Source: Aphanomyces cochlioides (lineage: Eukaryota > Oomycota > Saprolegniomycetes > Saprolegniales > Verrucalvaceae). From it: a DNA stretch of 64,000 bases. Below the pieces are notes generated by a model. It did not search any database, was not told the origin of the DNA, and saw nothing but the letters and a program-made list of their open reading frames with translations. The stretch's first letter is position 1, and each line of letters begins with the position of its first letter. The DNA lies in contig JAHQRK010000037.1 of NCBI GenBank assembly GCA_019828595.1, positions 310,001-374,000 of the forward strand, in the 5' to 3' direction. A program made the position numbers and the translations under genes. Of this stretch, positions 12,317 through 23,040 are shown in pieces.

Positions 12317-13140
12317 ATGTCCGCGCGCTGGACAAGTGACTGCCAAGCACAGACAGTATTTCAAAAACTCGTTGAAGAAGGCAAGATCGACGGGAGCACA
12401 GAGCCACAAGAAGCATGCGCGTTTGCTCCCGAAATATTCCGTCATTACAACAATCAGGTGTTCGCTTTACATCTCCGGAAGACGAAAATGGCAAACAGTA
12501 AGTCGATTTCGTCGCAGAGTCTCATAGACATTTGTAATTTAATATAGATCTACGTCTTTCAACGAAGCGAGCTAAGCTTTCACGAACACAGGACGACGAC
12601 TGTGAAATTCCTCAACTTGGAAAGCACCAAGTCTCAAATGTGTCGTCGACAAAAACTAGACCTGAAAACGAAAACATTTCCCTGCGAAATCCAGGCTATC
12701 TGGCAGTGCCATATATGGATTCAAAGACTCACGAGTGGTTCGTGAGTGTTGCATGAACACTCACATCGGGGGTTCAGTCTGGGACGATTGAAATTACACC
12801 CGAAGATCCCTCAACCCTTGTGATTTCTTATGAATGGGCTCCTGCACTCATTGGAGTGTGGGATTATTTTGAAAAGGAGCTCAATGAATGACCCACGACA
12901 AAATTATGGGCAAGAGCAAATGCTTTTGCTACTGCAATGGAAGAGCTCAAAGGAAGCTTTGGTGCTCTTCCAGTTTCTACTCAAGTTATTGATTTGCCAC
13001 GCCCTGTGTTACCGCACAAGTCTCTATTCAATGTGACTCCTGGCGGCGGAGGTAAAGAATTATTGATGTTTGAATTCAAGGCACAGGTTGGAAGAGGCCA
13101 ACTGCTACGATTGAGATGCATGTCATTTGAGTATTTCTAA
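12317..13140 (+). pseudogene. uncharacterised protein gene, decayed
   Basis: Exon 1 (12317 to about 12495) starts MSARWTSDCQAQTVFQKLVE. It is followed by a plausible intron, GTAAGT to TAATATAG at about 12497-12547, and a second exon (LRLSTKRAKLSRTQDDDCEI). The frame is broken near 12,750 (a TGA after FVSVA) and at about 12,890 (TGA after DYFEKELNE), then continues as LWARANAFATAMEELKGSFG to about 13,137. No known domain is recognised. The exon 1 pattern (charged, helical, about 60 residues) may belong to a repeated family of transposon-like or effector-associated genes, but that is only a guess. It converges on the HNH-like fragment at 13,185-13,750. Confidence 0.4.
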
Positions 13141-13184
13141 TGTGTTAATGAAAACTTGGTTTGGTTCGTTTACATTTAAGTCAG

Positions 13185-13750
13185 TCATGTCATGACCTGT
13201 TCCCGCATCCTCCAGGTCTTTTGGATTTCTTTGCTCTTCCATTCGAGGCAGTGGCAAAATGTTTCCGGATTTTCAACCTGCACGTATGTCTTCATTATCA
13301 ACGGATTATCTGTTCGACTAGAGCCAACTTTCAAACGACCAAACACAGCATTCTTGCACTCATGATTCAATACTGTCACTTTTAATGTCACCTTCACAAA
13401 CAATTAGAATTTCTACAATGAAAAATGCTCACCTTGTATCTTCCATCGACAGCTTGTTCCTCGACAGATTCAGCGTCGAGCTTAAAAAGGGGAACTGGGC
13501 GGTCGAGAGCGTCAAAATAACCATGCAACGTATGAGAAAGAGCAAGAATATTGTTCTTGTCTGCTTTGAATTTCTTGCAACTTGGATATTTTTCACAATA
13601 TTGCTTGGACATCAAATGGGCCTTTTCAGCTTTCCCCATAAACTCAAAAGCCGATTCTTTTTCAATTCGTTGATAACGAAATTCTTCAGTGCTTGGAAAA
13701 AAGGAAAATGACCAACGTGCCAAAATCGCATCACATTTAAGAGCCAGCAT
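13185..13750 (-). pseudogene. HNH-like nuclease domain fragment
   Basis: Two overlapping minus-strand frames (13750-13394 and 13403-13185) appear to be one gene with a frameshift near 13,400. The first part contains KAEKAHLMSKQYC and NNILALSHTLHGYFDAL. The spacing of His, Asn and His (AHLMSK, then NNILALSHTLH) resembles the core of HNH_2-type endonuclease domains found as C-terminal domains of Crinkler-type effectors. The second part (KVGSSRTDNPLIMKTYVQVE, then FCHCLEWKSKEIQKTW) is unassigned. It lies directly downstream of a decayed Crinkler gene in the same orientation, so it may be a fragment of a second family member or a displaced end of that gene. It is not expected to give a functional product as it stands. 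Confidence 0.4.
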
Positions 13751-13788
13751 CGGTTAAAAAATTATTGGTGTTCGCGGCTCACTTCCAT

Positions 13789-14939
13789 CTATTCATATTC
13801 TTTAGCCGATTTCGCGGGTGGCTTCTTTTCTTCCGTATCAAAGAACTCGCCAAGCAATTCAGGATTTACGCTCATATCGGATATACTTTGAGCAAGCCAT
13901 TCAATTGTCTCCGATGGTGCGAACGTATCAGACCAAAAATCTTGAAAATCTGGCTCGTCTTCCTTCATATGACCGAATTTCAACGCATATTGTCGGGCAA
14001 TTCGTGCTTGAAAGTTCAAACAGCGATTGTAAGGCAACTTGTCAGGGCGAAGGATCAAGGGAAATCCTTCCTAACTACCAAACGTTGTCTGGAAGTTGAT
14101 TACTGTTTTTTTCCCGTAATTACGCAGCTCGTTGAGTTGGGTTGTATCGAGTTGGCTGATAAGTGTCTTGTCTTTCCATGAAGAATCAACAACTTTGAGT
14201 TCGTATTTCTTGCTTGACCCGTTGTAAAGGAAACTGATGCGCTACTCGTCGAAAGCCTTTTCTAAAGGCTTAAACAGGAGCAACCCGTTCTTTGGATCAT
14301 CGATGTCATCCAAATCCATGGCTTCCTTGGAATATGACTTCCATCCATGGCGAAACAAATGCGACGCGATCACAATAGATTCAGGAAAAAATTGATACGT
14401 CAGCATACAGCGGATTGCTGACTTCTTTCCCAAAATTCCATAATTTTGACGGCGCTGATTTGTCGGATCATTATATCCATAGTAATTCAACAAGCTTTTC
14501 TTGAATGATTTTCGCTTTGACGGAGCAGTTGAAGGAACCACTTTGACAAATATTTCGGCGAACATTTTCTCCACAAATGTCATCATCTCACGAGTCATTG
14601 GCTTCGCACCCGCACCTTCTGGAACCACCACCAGAACGTGAATTCCCCCAACGGAAGAGTCATGTAGTTGTGGGTATTTGGTTAATGGATATGCCGCGGC
14701 CAACTTCTTTGTAGAACCACCAAAATTGTCCAAGATCAAGTTTGGCATGTCGATGGCGATCCCGTTGAACTTAATCTGCTCGTCCTCGTCTTGCACCAGG
14801 CCATCCACCCGGTAAAGCTCCAGAGCATCAGCAGGGAACATCGTATACAGCTTTTGTCCCCATTCATGTTCTCATTCTCTTCAATCTTGACGGAAAAAGG
14901 TCTTCCCTCGCCGACGACAACACACACCAGAGTTATCAT
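13789..14939 (-). pseudogene. Crinkler (CRN)-like effector with HNH_2-type nuclease domain, broken
   Basis: Starts at ATG 14939 (MITLVCVVVGEGRPFSVKIE), which matches the ubiquitin-like Crinkler header. After a frameshift near 14,860 it continues with LYTMFPADALELYRVDG, the LFLAK-like region of the header, and the DWL-side segment ending GGIHVLVVVPEG. The C-terminal domain (about 14,520-13,790) has landmarks of HNH_2 nucleases: SIVIASHLFRHGW, then DDPKNGLLLFKPLEKAFD, then PYNRCLNFQARIAR. Crinklers are secreted or transferred effectors that act in host nuclei, and this type is thought to cut DNA. There are two in-frame TAG codons, at 14241-14239 and 14071-14069, as well as the header frameshift, so this copy is a pseudogene unless the assembly is wrong. 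No classical signal peptide is evident. Confidence 0.65.
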
Positions 14940-15143
14940 TTTTCGAGAATGGACGTTTCTAAAGAAGCCACTTTAACAATGAATAAACCTGTACAAACGT
15001 ATATATGAATTGTTCAAGGGAAACCTTCAACATATGATATTCATAAAATAATTTCAATTTAAAGATAAGATAAACATATATATATATATGTATATAATGA
15101 CAGTATCTATTACTTAAAGCTCTAACGCAACACGTAAGTACGA

Positions 15144-15330
15144 GAGTAATTTTTACATACAAACGTCAAGTCAAAAAATGAGTAATTTTATATACAAATT
15201 CCAAGTACAAAAATGAGTAATTTTTACATACAAACGTCAAGTAAAAAAAAGAGTAATTTTTATATACAAATTCCAAGTACAAAAATGAGTAATTTTGACA
15301 TACAAACGCCAAGTAAAAAAAGAGTAATTT
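15144..15330. repeat. AT-rich tandem repeat, about 69-bp period
   Basis: Alternating half-units of about 33-36 bp share GAGTAATTTTTA followed by TACAAACGTCAAGTA or TACAAATTCCAAGTA, giving about 2.5 copies of a 69-bp period. It is a typical minisatellite and overlaps no gene. Confidence 0.8.
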
Positions 15331-15647
15331 GAGACAAGTTCGTTCATAATAGTCAGCACTTCCAACCAACATCAACTAATTTGACCACTCAAGGTTGTAT
15401 TGCCCGATATCCATGGCAAATATCCATTTGGTGTGATGTTGTCAATTATTTGGTGATCAATACTTGGTATCATGTTTTGTCACGATGTAACCCATGTTGC
15501 TGGACGTGCCAGTTGTCGATAATATTAATAATCAAACAATTCCACATACAAAATGAAAATATTGTCCTACTATTTAAAATAATACCTGCCAAAGATGAGA
15601 TGGATGGCAGTTCGGTTGAGATGCATGTCTTAGGATAGCTTGACTCG

Positions 15648-15712
15648 GGCAGAAAAGGCCGCTGAATAAGCGGTCAACACACTGTGCAGTAGGGTGACGA
15701 GCCCTTTCTGCC
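15648..15712. other. palindromic cloverleaf-like element of unknown nature
   Basis: GGCAGAAA (15648-15655) pairs perfectly with TTTCTGCC (15705-15712) and encloses two small hairpins: CCGC-loop-GCGG at about 15659-15673 and CAC-loop-GTG at about 15678-15696. The shape is compact and GC-rich in an AT-rich setting. It is not a recognisable tRNA because no T-loop consensus is present. It could be a structured RNA, a recombination site or the tip of a transposon end. Confidence 0.35.
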
Positions 15713-15716
15713 ACTT

Positions 15717-16859
15717 TAAGCCATACTCTGGCCAGAGGCTTGGACTCCGAAAGGCGAATTCCGACGCGATATGCGAATGTTACGAAGTAGGGCCTTTTTG
15801 GCTCGAAATACCGGACATTTTCATAGAGCAGCCAGGGACAGCTAAAACGTGTGTTTTTACTGTATGTTCATATTGACTTTGGACGAGTAAATCCTCTCCC
15901 CATAGTTCAACTTTTTACAGTAAGGGGACAATGTGTAACGTTGGTTACCACTATTGCAACTGATGGTGCTACTTTTTTTGACGGAGTGCCACTGTTGATA
16001 GTGGGCCTACGGCGAGTATCATGAATCACTTAAGGGGTGTTGCATGAATACTTAGCAGGTGTATTACCCAGTATCAAAGTTTCAACTCATTGGATGGACG
16101 AGTTCAATAAGCGATATTAAACAATGTGATGTTTAATAAATACCGCGAATTCTGTACGATTTATGAAAGAAATGAGTAGTATTTTCTGGCAAACCACATT
16201 ATGTTAAGCTTAAGTGGCGGGACACATATCCACAGTATTTTTACGATCCAATCACAGAAAAACATTGTGTATCAAGAAGCATTAGAATAGTCAGGACTCC
16301 ATAAAACTTCATCCATAACTAACAAACGTTATCATGTTCTTACAAATATATACACTGTGTTGTTGTGGAATTGCCGTGACTTCCTGGATCAAGTCCAATT
16401 GCATCGTACCGATGAATTGGACGATAAATCCTCGAGATTAGCTAACCCCAAACTACACACCTTATACTTAGATTCAACGTTACAGTATTACAAGATGAAG
16501 AAGTAGGTGGTTGTCAACCAACGATGACCTCGATCTACTAATCGATTGTGCAATCTGAACTTGGGTATATTCTGCTTAGATTCAACCTCAGCATTAACAT
16601 GGGAGAAGCATATCGAACAGCGGCAAGCTATAAAATTATCAAAGAGTCTGCTTCTTGGAAACAGTCTTTTTGCCGTTCACATCGTGCGCAAAGTTGCCGC
16701 AACGGGAAAGATCTCTATACCAGCAGTACAACCAGCTGCTGATACTTCGGCATCTAAATTGACCTTCTTGACCGTGCTCCTAGAACCTCCACCCACCACA
16801 TGCCACGGTCACATTGGACACAACCGTAGATTACCATCTAAAGTTCGCCTTTCTCCATC
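15717..16859. other. intergenic region, possible retroelement relic
   Basis: No convincing gene. A plus-strand frame at 16546-16860 (for example STSALTWEKHIEQRQAI) has a faint reverse-transcriptase-relic flavour but no diagnostic motif, and it is cut by the mariner insertion at 16,860. The remainder is AT-rich and featureless. Confidence 0.3.
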
Positions 16860-16861
16860 TA

Positions 16862-18805
16862 TTGTAGGGGCCAATTGGGATGATACCAGCACTGTACGAT
16901 TTCATATACTGAAGCTAAAATAGAAAATTAAATTGTTTTGAAATGAGTGGCAGAAAGAACCGTTTCAGCACAACATTTTGACGGTCTTCATTTTGAAATC
17001 GGACAAGAAACGCCCAAGATATGGCCAAAAGACACGAGCTATCAGCAGCCGAGAAGCTTATGGTTGTGAAAGCACACGACTACTTTCTTCAAAAGAAGAA
17101 CGAGAACACTCCAGGACGCAAAGGAAGGGTCAGAAAATGTGTTGCTAAATGTCTAGGACTCGGAGAAGCAACCGTAGCGCAGGTGATTGCCGATTGGAAC
17201 CAGCATAATGACCCAACTTTTTCCTCGGTTGTGAAACAACGCGGCCACCGCAGCCGCTCCGTGGCAGAGCACTTTGTCACCGAAATACGAGAAATCATAA
17301 AGCGTGCGAACGATGAATGCATTCCAGTGTCAGCAGCGACAATCAGTGAAGGTTTACGAACAGACTATGGGGTGGAAATTCCTGTCAGAACGATGCGAAG
17401 GGTGCTTGGACGAATGGGATACAAACATCAAAAAGGTAAAACAAGATTTTATCTTGCTGAATCTGAAGTCAATGTGGCTTTCCGTGTACAGTATTTGAGA
17501 AAAAAGTTGAGCAATCGAGAGGCAATAGACAATCCAGTGCCAGTTAGACCTGAAGTCTCCCTCGATGAATCGTTTTGTAACTTGAACCACTCACCTGCTA
17601 AAACTTGGGTTGATAAATCGAAAATACGAAAGACCAAAAGTGGAAAAGGACCACGTGTGTGTATCATTGGAGCTGGCATCATCAAGTCCAGCACTGAGTA
17701 CAACTTGGAGGCACGGTTTGTTCAAGGCTCTCTCAAGCTATGGCCATCCCAGAGCCGTGGAAAACGAAAAGCGAGAAGTGATGTGGATAGCAAAAACGAC
17801 GACTACCATGGAAATTTTCATGCCGATATATTCGAGAGATGGTTCACAGACCTGTGCAAAACTTTGCAAGAACTCCACGGTCCATGCAACATACACCTAG
17901 ACGGTGCAAAGTACCACAAGCGCAACACTTGCCCAGTCCCAACAGCATCGTGGAACAAAGCTATGATTCAAGAATGGTTGCGCGAGAAATCAATTGAGTT
18001 TGACACATTTTTGACGAAATGCTGAGCTGTTGGGCTTGGCCAAAGCAAATCGAGAATCTCCAGTATACGCTTTCAAGTGATTGCTACAAGACATGGTCAT
18101 ATTTTATACTTTACACCCCCTTACCATCCTGAGCTTCAACCAATTGAGATTGTGTGAGGTGCCGTCAAGAATAAAATTGCACAGAGACCATCCAAAAGCG
18201 TCGCTGAACTGATGAATCGATTGCAAAATCACTTTGATGATGTTAAATCAGATCTTTGGATCTCGGCTTACCGCAAGACGCAGGGATTTGAAGACGCTTA
18301 CATGGAGGAGGCAGACGATGCTCTCTTGATCCAAGAAGATGCTGATTCAAACGATGGCGACGACCAAGATATTGATGATATACTCGAAGAGTTAGACGAT
18401 TTCGACCATTAAGGTTGTATTAGCATACCTGTTTTGTGTATTTGTTGGAAGGCAAAGTGCTCTGATGTCCTGGATGCACTGGACAACGTCGTGGTCATCT
18501 CGTCCAAGTGCGACATAGCAGTGCTATTTTATACTGCTGACCAATAAGATATTACCCTTTAAAGAAAAATTGACCAGTCATTTCTTTCTAACATATACTA
18601 AGTACGTACTACCAATCATTTTTCATTGTCACATTTTTGAAACGATTTATGGTGACATTATCGTCACCAAGTGAACATGCCGTCAATAGAAACATTATCA
18701 AGCACATTCTCGAGTTATTTTATATTTAAGGGTTGTATTGATATCTGCAAAGCTGGTTGACTTATGGCACTCGTTCTGGTGTATCTTCCCAAATGGCCCC
18801 TACAA
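16862..18805. mobile_element. Tc1/mariner-type transposon with terminal inverted repeats and TA target site
   Basis: The left end (TTGTAGGGGCCAATTGGGA from 16862) is an inverted copy of the right end (complement of TCCCAAATGGCCCCTACAA ending at 18805). Similarity runs about 30 bp, to GATAC and CCAG. Both ends are flanked by TA (16860-16861 and 18806-18807), the target duplication typical of Tc1/mariner. The element is 1,944 bp and encloses one transposase gene. Ends are well preserved while the gene is broken. Confidence 0.88.
17021..18412 (+). pseudogene. mariner-type transposase, broken by frameshifts and a nonsense codon
   Basis: The first 334 residues (ATG 17021) contain a helix-turn-helix N-terminus (LSAAEKLMVVKAHDYF, then CLGLGEATVAQVI), then the catalytic region: VSLDESFCNLNH (first Asp) and NIHLDGAKYHKR (second Asp). 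After a one-base insertion near 18,020 and a further shift near 18,077, the frame resumes with FTPPYHPELQPIEIV, which supplies the third acidic residue. A TGA at 18155-18157 falls where the family has Trp. The tail is acidic (DGDDQDIDDILEELDDF). The family excises and inserts elements at TA sites. This copy is not expected to encode an active enzyme. Confidence 0.85.
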
Positions 18806-18834
18806 TAGATATACTATGTCTCCGACATGTTGGT

Positions 18835-18918
18835 AGTCGCCTTGAGCATCATCTAAGCGCATAGTCGCCTTGAGCATCATCTAAGCGTATAGTCGCCTTG
18901 AGCATCATTTAAGCGCAT
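18835..18918. repeat. 28-bp tandem repeat, three copies
   Basis: Units at 18835-18862, 18863-18890 and 18891-18918 share the core GTCGCCTTGAGCATCAT and differ by only one or two bases. The array begins 28 bp after the TA that ends the mariner element. Confidence 0.9.
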
Positions 18919-19055
18919 GGTCATCATTGACTTGCCGTCAAATGCGCCGTGAATAGGACTGGGTACCTCGAGCGTCTGTATTATCACTGATAAGTCGTTC
19001 GTGTTATCTGTGCAAGTATTGGCATTTTTGCACAACAAAACAGGGAAACTATTGA

Positions 19056-19289
19056 GGCCAATTCGAAGTAAAATAAGAAAGAAGTGAATAAGGAGTGCGA
19101 AGTAAATGCCGTATCCTTAGTTTCAAAATAATATGATCTCTGATTGGATAATTTATTTTTCTTTCGGTACGAGTCGACGGTTTTTTGGTCAGGACATGAT
19201 TTATCTCCTGACGAAAAAAATATTCGTCAGTCAACAGTAGCCAATCAGAATGCTCGGCGTTAACTTATTTTTTTACTTCGAACTGGGCC
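19056..19289. mobile_element. MITE with PIF/Harbinger-like ends
   Basis: The left end GGCCAATTCGAAGTAAAA and the inverted right end (TTTTACTTCGAACTGGGCC) match over about 20 bp. TGA flanks both sides (19053-19055 and 19290-19292), fitting a 3-bp target duplication of PIF/Harbinger type. It is 234 bp with no coding capacity, and lies just outside the viral block. Confidence 0.65.
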
Positions 19290-19477
19290 TGAATCAAATT
19301 CAAAATTCATAGTATGGCTTCAAACGTTTCATGTGTGTGAGCAAATCTTTGTTATTTCCAAAGCAAAACGCTCCACCCAGGGGCGTAGCCCTGGCCTCAC
19401 CCTAGTTTAAAATTAATAAGGAAGTTGATAAGAATAAAGTTAAAATAAAAATAAATAAGAAAGATAAAACACCAATA

Positions 19478-19714
19478 ATGTTAAATCAAATTAAGAAATA
19501 TGGACTGATATTAATTGATAGATATAATATTAAAACTGACAATAATATATATATTCGAGCGTTATCAAATATTGGATTTGTTACTTTAAAATCATTAGAC
19601 TCCTATATCAATGATATGTCTGAATTTGAAGGTGACTATTTCAAAGACAAAGTTCAAGATAATACAAAATTTTGTGAATTTTACGAAGTGCAATATGTAT
19701 TGTTTACAAAATAA
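19478..19714 (+). CDS. uncharacterised small viral protein
   Basis: An intact 78-residue frame (MLNQIKKYGLILIDRYNIKT), Lys/Asn/Asp-rich with no Cys cluster or membrane segment. It lies at the left end of the viral block upstream of polB in the same direction. Composition and context suggest a PLV gene; the function is unknown. It could also be the remaining tail of a larger gene. Confidence 0.4.
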   Translation: MLNQIKKYGLILIDRYNIKTDNNIYIRALSNIGFVTLKSLDSYINDMSEFEGDYFKDKVQDNTKFCEFYEVQYVLFTK

Positions 19715-19772
19715 TTAATTTGAATTTCAATTTAAAGGTTAGATAGTATACATATATACAGTATATATAATA

Positions 19773-21273
19773 ATGCTTCCAAATTTTATTACTTGGTATA
19801 AAAAGAAAGATAATACATTTAATACATATAATTATGAAACAAAAGAATATAAAATAGTATTGTCGTTTGGGTCCAAAACTGGAGTTTTGAGATGTTTCGA
19901 AAATGTTTCAATTAATTGACGCATATACTATTTAAGGTTTACGCAAGCATTTTCTAGATCATGAACGTTAAATAGTGTAACTTCAAACGTTTCAAATGTT
20001 TGAAAAACATGTTCGAAGCATTCAATTTCATTTCATTTGAAGTTTGTATTGCGTCATTTTTGCGTCAAAATGGCTGCGTCGATATTTTCTTTGCAAGATT
20101 CCAGTTTTTTTCTAGAGACACAATATCTAAACATAAAATTAATATAAATTCATTTGAAGTAATGAAAGGATATGAAGCTAACAATGAAGGATTAAAGAAA
20201 TTTGCAGAGGATATTATCACGTGGAGAAATGAGATTATAAGTTCAATTTTATTGAAGAAGCCATTGGATTATTTTGATAATAGTTTTAAACTAACGGATG
20301 GTAATACCTTTTATAGAACTCATTCGAGTAGCATTACAAGATTTATGAAAATATTTATATCACAATGTTACAAGAATTTTGAGAATATAGAATTATATGA
20401 AGAGGTATATTATGATAAATAGAATAATGGAGGATTAATATATCACCAAGAAGGTATATACGATACAGTAACAACTTATGATAAAAAAATGTTTTACCCT
20501 AGTATAATGGGAAGTGAATATTTCGAATTTCCAGCTTCAAAAGGTGAAATATGTAATATTTTCAAAATACCAATATGTGGATTTAGTTATGGAATTTATC
20601 ACGTCGAAGTTAAATCAAATGATGAAAGATTTAATACAATATTTTCATTCAGTAAAGTTAGTTATTATACACACTTTAGCTTAAATTTCATTATGAATAT
20701 ATACAACAAGCACCATAATGGGAATATTGAATTAACCTTGTTAAGTAATAAATGTTTAAAATATAAAGATAATACAAAAATTATTAAGTCATCAAAAGTA
20801 TTTAGTCAATGGTACAAAATATTGAAAAACCTTAGAACTGAGTTTCCAAAAAATAAAATTCTGAAACGAATGGCGTCTTCAGCATGGGGTGAATTACAAG
20901 CTAAGGACACTATTATTAAAACGGAAGATGAGATAGAAAATATTGATTACGGAAAAGAATTAGACGTTGAAAAAAATAAATATTACTTGAAAAAATACGA
21001 AATGAAGGGGGACAATAGAGAGCTATATTACCTTATAGATTTGACAATGCCAATTTATAAATTCCAATTAAGATTAAAACTATTTTTAACTTCATATGCT
21101 CGGAATATAATGGCAATAATTGCATTAAAAATATTGATAATGTTATTCGTATACAAACTGACAGCATTACTTATGATATCTCTTTAGAAATCGATGAATA
21201 CAAATTTATAAGAGAAGATGATAAATCTGATGAAAATTTTGAAATTAAAGGAAACAGTTTACTTAAGCTTTAG
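19773..21273 (+). pseudogene. polB: family B DNA polymerase of the PLV, broken
   Basis: A short 5' piece (ATG 19773) is cut at 19858 by a MITE. Coding resumes at 20124. The polymerase core is clear: NNGGLIYHQEG, then motif A in TYDKKMFYPSIM (about 20,475), motif B-like ILKRMASSAWGELQ (about 20,865), and after a frameshift near 21,130 motif C as IQTDSITYD (about 21,150). These three blocks hold the catalytic acidic residues of family B polymerases, which replicate Polinton/PLV genomes. There is also an in-frame TAG at 20420-20422. The total of about 470 residues is short for a PLV PolB and no exonuclease domain is seen, so an internal or 5' deletion is likely. It is convergent with the integrase. 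Confidence 0.8.
19860..20123. mobile_element. MITE (Tc1/mariner-type), copy A, inserted in viral polB
   Basis: 264 bp flanked by TA (19858-19859 and 20124-20125). The ends are imperfect inverted repeats: both begin TTGT and carry AAAACTGGA starting at position 16 from the tip. A second copy lies inverted at 41,321-41,582. It has no coding capacity. Confidence 0.85.
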
Positions 21274-21397
21274 CCTCTTATTACCATATTCAAATTCATC
21301 AATTAATTGTTTCAATCCATTCTTTATCAAATTGCTTTTAGGTTCCCAAGTACTTCTATCTTTAGGGTAATTCTTCCACCAAATTAAATAATATATT

Positions 21398-22263
21398 TTA
21401 TTTCTTTTCAATTTTTTTGTCTAAAATTTTCTTAATTATATATTTAGCATTACTTGCTGGCTTTAGCTCAGATTCAGCATAACTGACATGCATTTTGCCA
21501 TCTAACAAGTATCTTACATTATTAGGATAATATAATATTTGTTTAACTTTTCTAGGATCATATATATTAAATCTGTAATCACCAACTCTAAAACTATGTG
21601 TGTTTTGTTTATAACCTAGTGCTGATAAAGGTATTTCAGATCGATAATAAACAACATCGCCAACTTTGTATTTAGAATCTGTTTGAACATCAGGGAATTT
21701 ATAATTAAATGGATCTTCATCTGGTTTGATTTTTCGTTCTTTGTTTAATTCTTTTCTAACAAAATCTAATATATCAGTCCATTCTCTATATACTTCACAT
21801 GTTTCTAACTCCACTTTATTCATATATCCATTAAATATTTTACCTAATTCATAATTTAATCGTTCAACGTTAGCCATCTGTTGATGCCTAAAAGGCTCAC
21901 CGAATCTATGAAATATATTATGATCATACAACCATTTATGAAATACATCTTTAAATTCTGTTCCATTATCTGTTCTAATCGAAGCCTGTGGTTGTGGTAA
22001 TATCCCACGTTTAAATATTTTTTTTATAGCTGCTAATACAGCCTTTTTTCTTTTAAAGGTTCAAAATCTACATTATTACTCCAGATATCAACCATTGTTA
22101 ACAAATATAAATACTTTTGTCTTGTTTTAGGTAAAAATAAGAGATCTGCCATATAGTTATATCCTTTTTGAGGAAATGTATTTTGCTTTACAGAATCAAA
22201 TTTAGATTTTACATTTTTTGTATAAGTTTCATCGATATTTAATTTTTTTTAATAATTTATTCA
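21398..22263 (-). pseudogene. retroviral-type DDE integrase of the PLV, frameshifted
   Basis: Reading from ATG 22263, an A-run (about 22,245) shifts the frame. The core then reads YNYMADLLFLPKT (first catalytic Asp) and LYLLTMVDIWS. A second shift near 22,048 leads into SIRTDNGTEFKD (second Asp) and HQQMANVERLNYELG (Glu). The intact C-terminal 177 residues include an SH3-like part (KYKVGDVVYYRSE, then MHVSYAESELKPA). Polinton/PLV integrases insert the linear viral genome into host DNA. The two frameshifts, at least one in a homopolymer, make this copy inactive unless they are assembly errors. Confidence 0.85.
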
Positions 22264-22293
22264 TGATAATATATAAAATAAAATATAATAATT

Positions 22294-22748
22294 ATGAATG
22301 ATGAAAATGATCTTCACACGAAATATTTTAATTACATTGAATCATTAAGAAGTGCTAAACCTAACGATGCATTTGATTATTCATTAACATTGTATGATCC
22401 AAAAAGAAATTCTATGGATTACGTTAAATTTTAATTTAAATGATTTTTCTGATGCATCAGTTGCGGAACTAATCCTAAATTATGACTATCACAATATTCC
22501 TTGTGATTTGATTGCAAGAACAGATAGATACAGACAGTATTTAAGGAATATAAGTATAAACAGAACTGCTTTTGAGAATACGTTCAAGTTAGATATAGAT
22601 TTATATGATCATAATATAATAATATACAAGGAATGGAAACAATCTAAATTTTAATCAATACTTAAGAAATAGAAGAGAAATTAAAACCTTATTAAATAAA
22701 AAATTACCTAAAGATATAAATATCTTACAGTATCAAACACATTATTAG
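22294..22748 (+). pseudogene. uncharacterised viral protein, frameshifted
   Basis: Starts at ATG 22294 (MNDENDLHTKYFNYIESLRS). The frame stops near 22,432, but coding-like sequence continues in another frame (FNLNDFSDASVAELILNYDY, then DLIARTDRYRQYLRNISINR), with one more shift near 22,655 before RNRREIKTLLNKKLPKDINI. A product of about 145 residues is likely in the ancestral virus. No domain is recognised. It is divergent from the integrase across about 30 bp of AT-rich DNA. Confidence 0.45.
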
Positions 22749-22946
22749 CGTTGAAAAAAACAATCCAGCTTCTTTCATTTGTTGATTTCTACTTTTTTCG
22801 TATTTTCGCTTTGGTTTATTAGCATTTATAATTCTGTCATGCTCTTTTTTTATATCGACAGCTGACGTGAAGAATGGAATATCTGGTTTGCTTGGGTGAC
22901 ACAGAGCTTTCAGTCGTCTCCACCAAATAAAACGTTCGTTAACCAT
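22725..22946 (-). CDS. uncharacterised small viral protein
   Basis: A 73-residue minus-strand frame from ATG 22946 (MVNERFIWWRRLKALCHPSK), basic with a central Lys/Arg-rich patch (KPKRKYEKSRNQQMK). It is co-directional with the ATPase downstream of it and overlaps the end of the preceding plus-strand gene. It may be truncated at its C-terminus. No family is recognised. Confidence 0.4.
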   Translation of the reverse strand: MVNERFIWWRRLKALCHPSKPDIPFFTSAVDIKKEHDRIINANKPKRKYEKSRNQQMKEAGLFFSTLIMCLIL

Positions 22947-23040
22947 GGTTATATTATATGATATATAATTTTTTAATAAATATATTATCCAATCCTCTTT
23001 AGAAAATTAAAATACACATGTCCTTGTAATAGATCAATCA

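Noticed and set aside
15648..15712. tRNA gene
   Set aside because: It folds into a closed stem with two hairpins, but T-loop (TTCRA) and D-loop consensus bases are missing.
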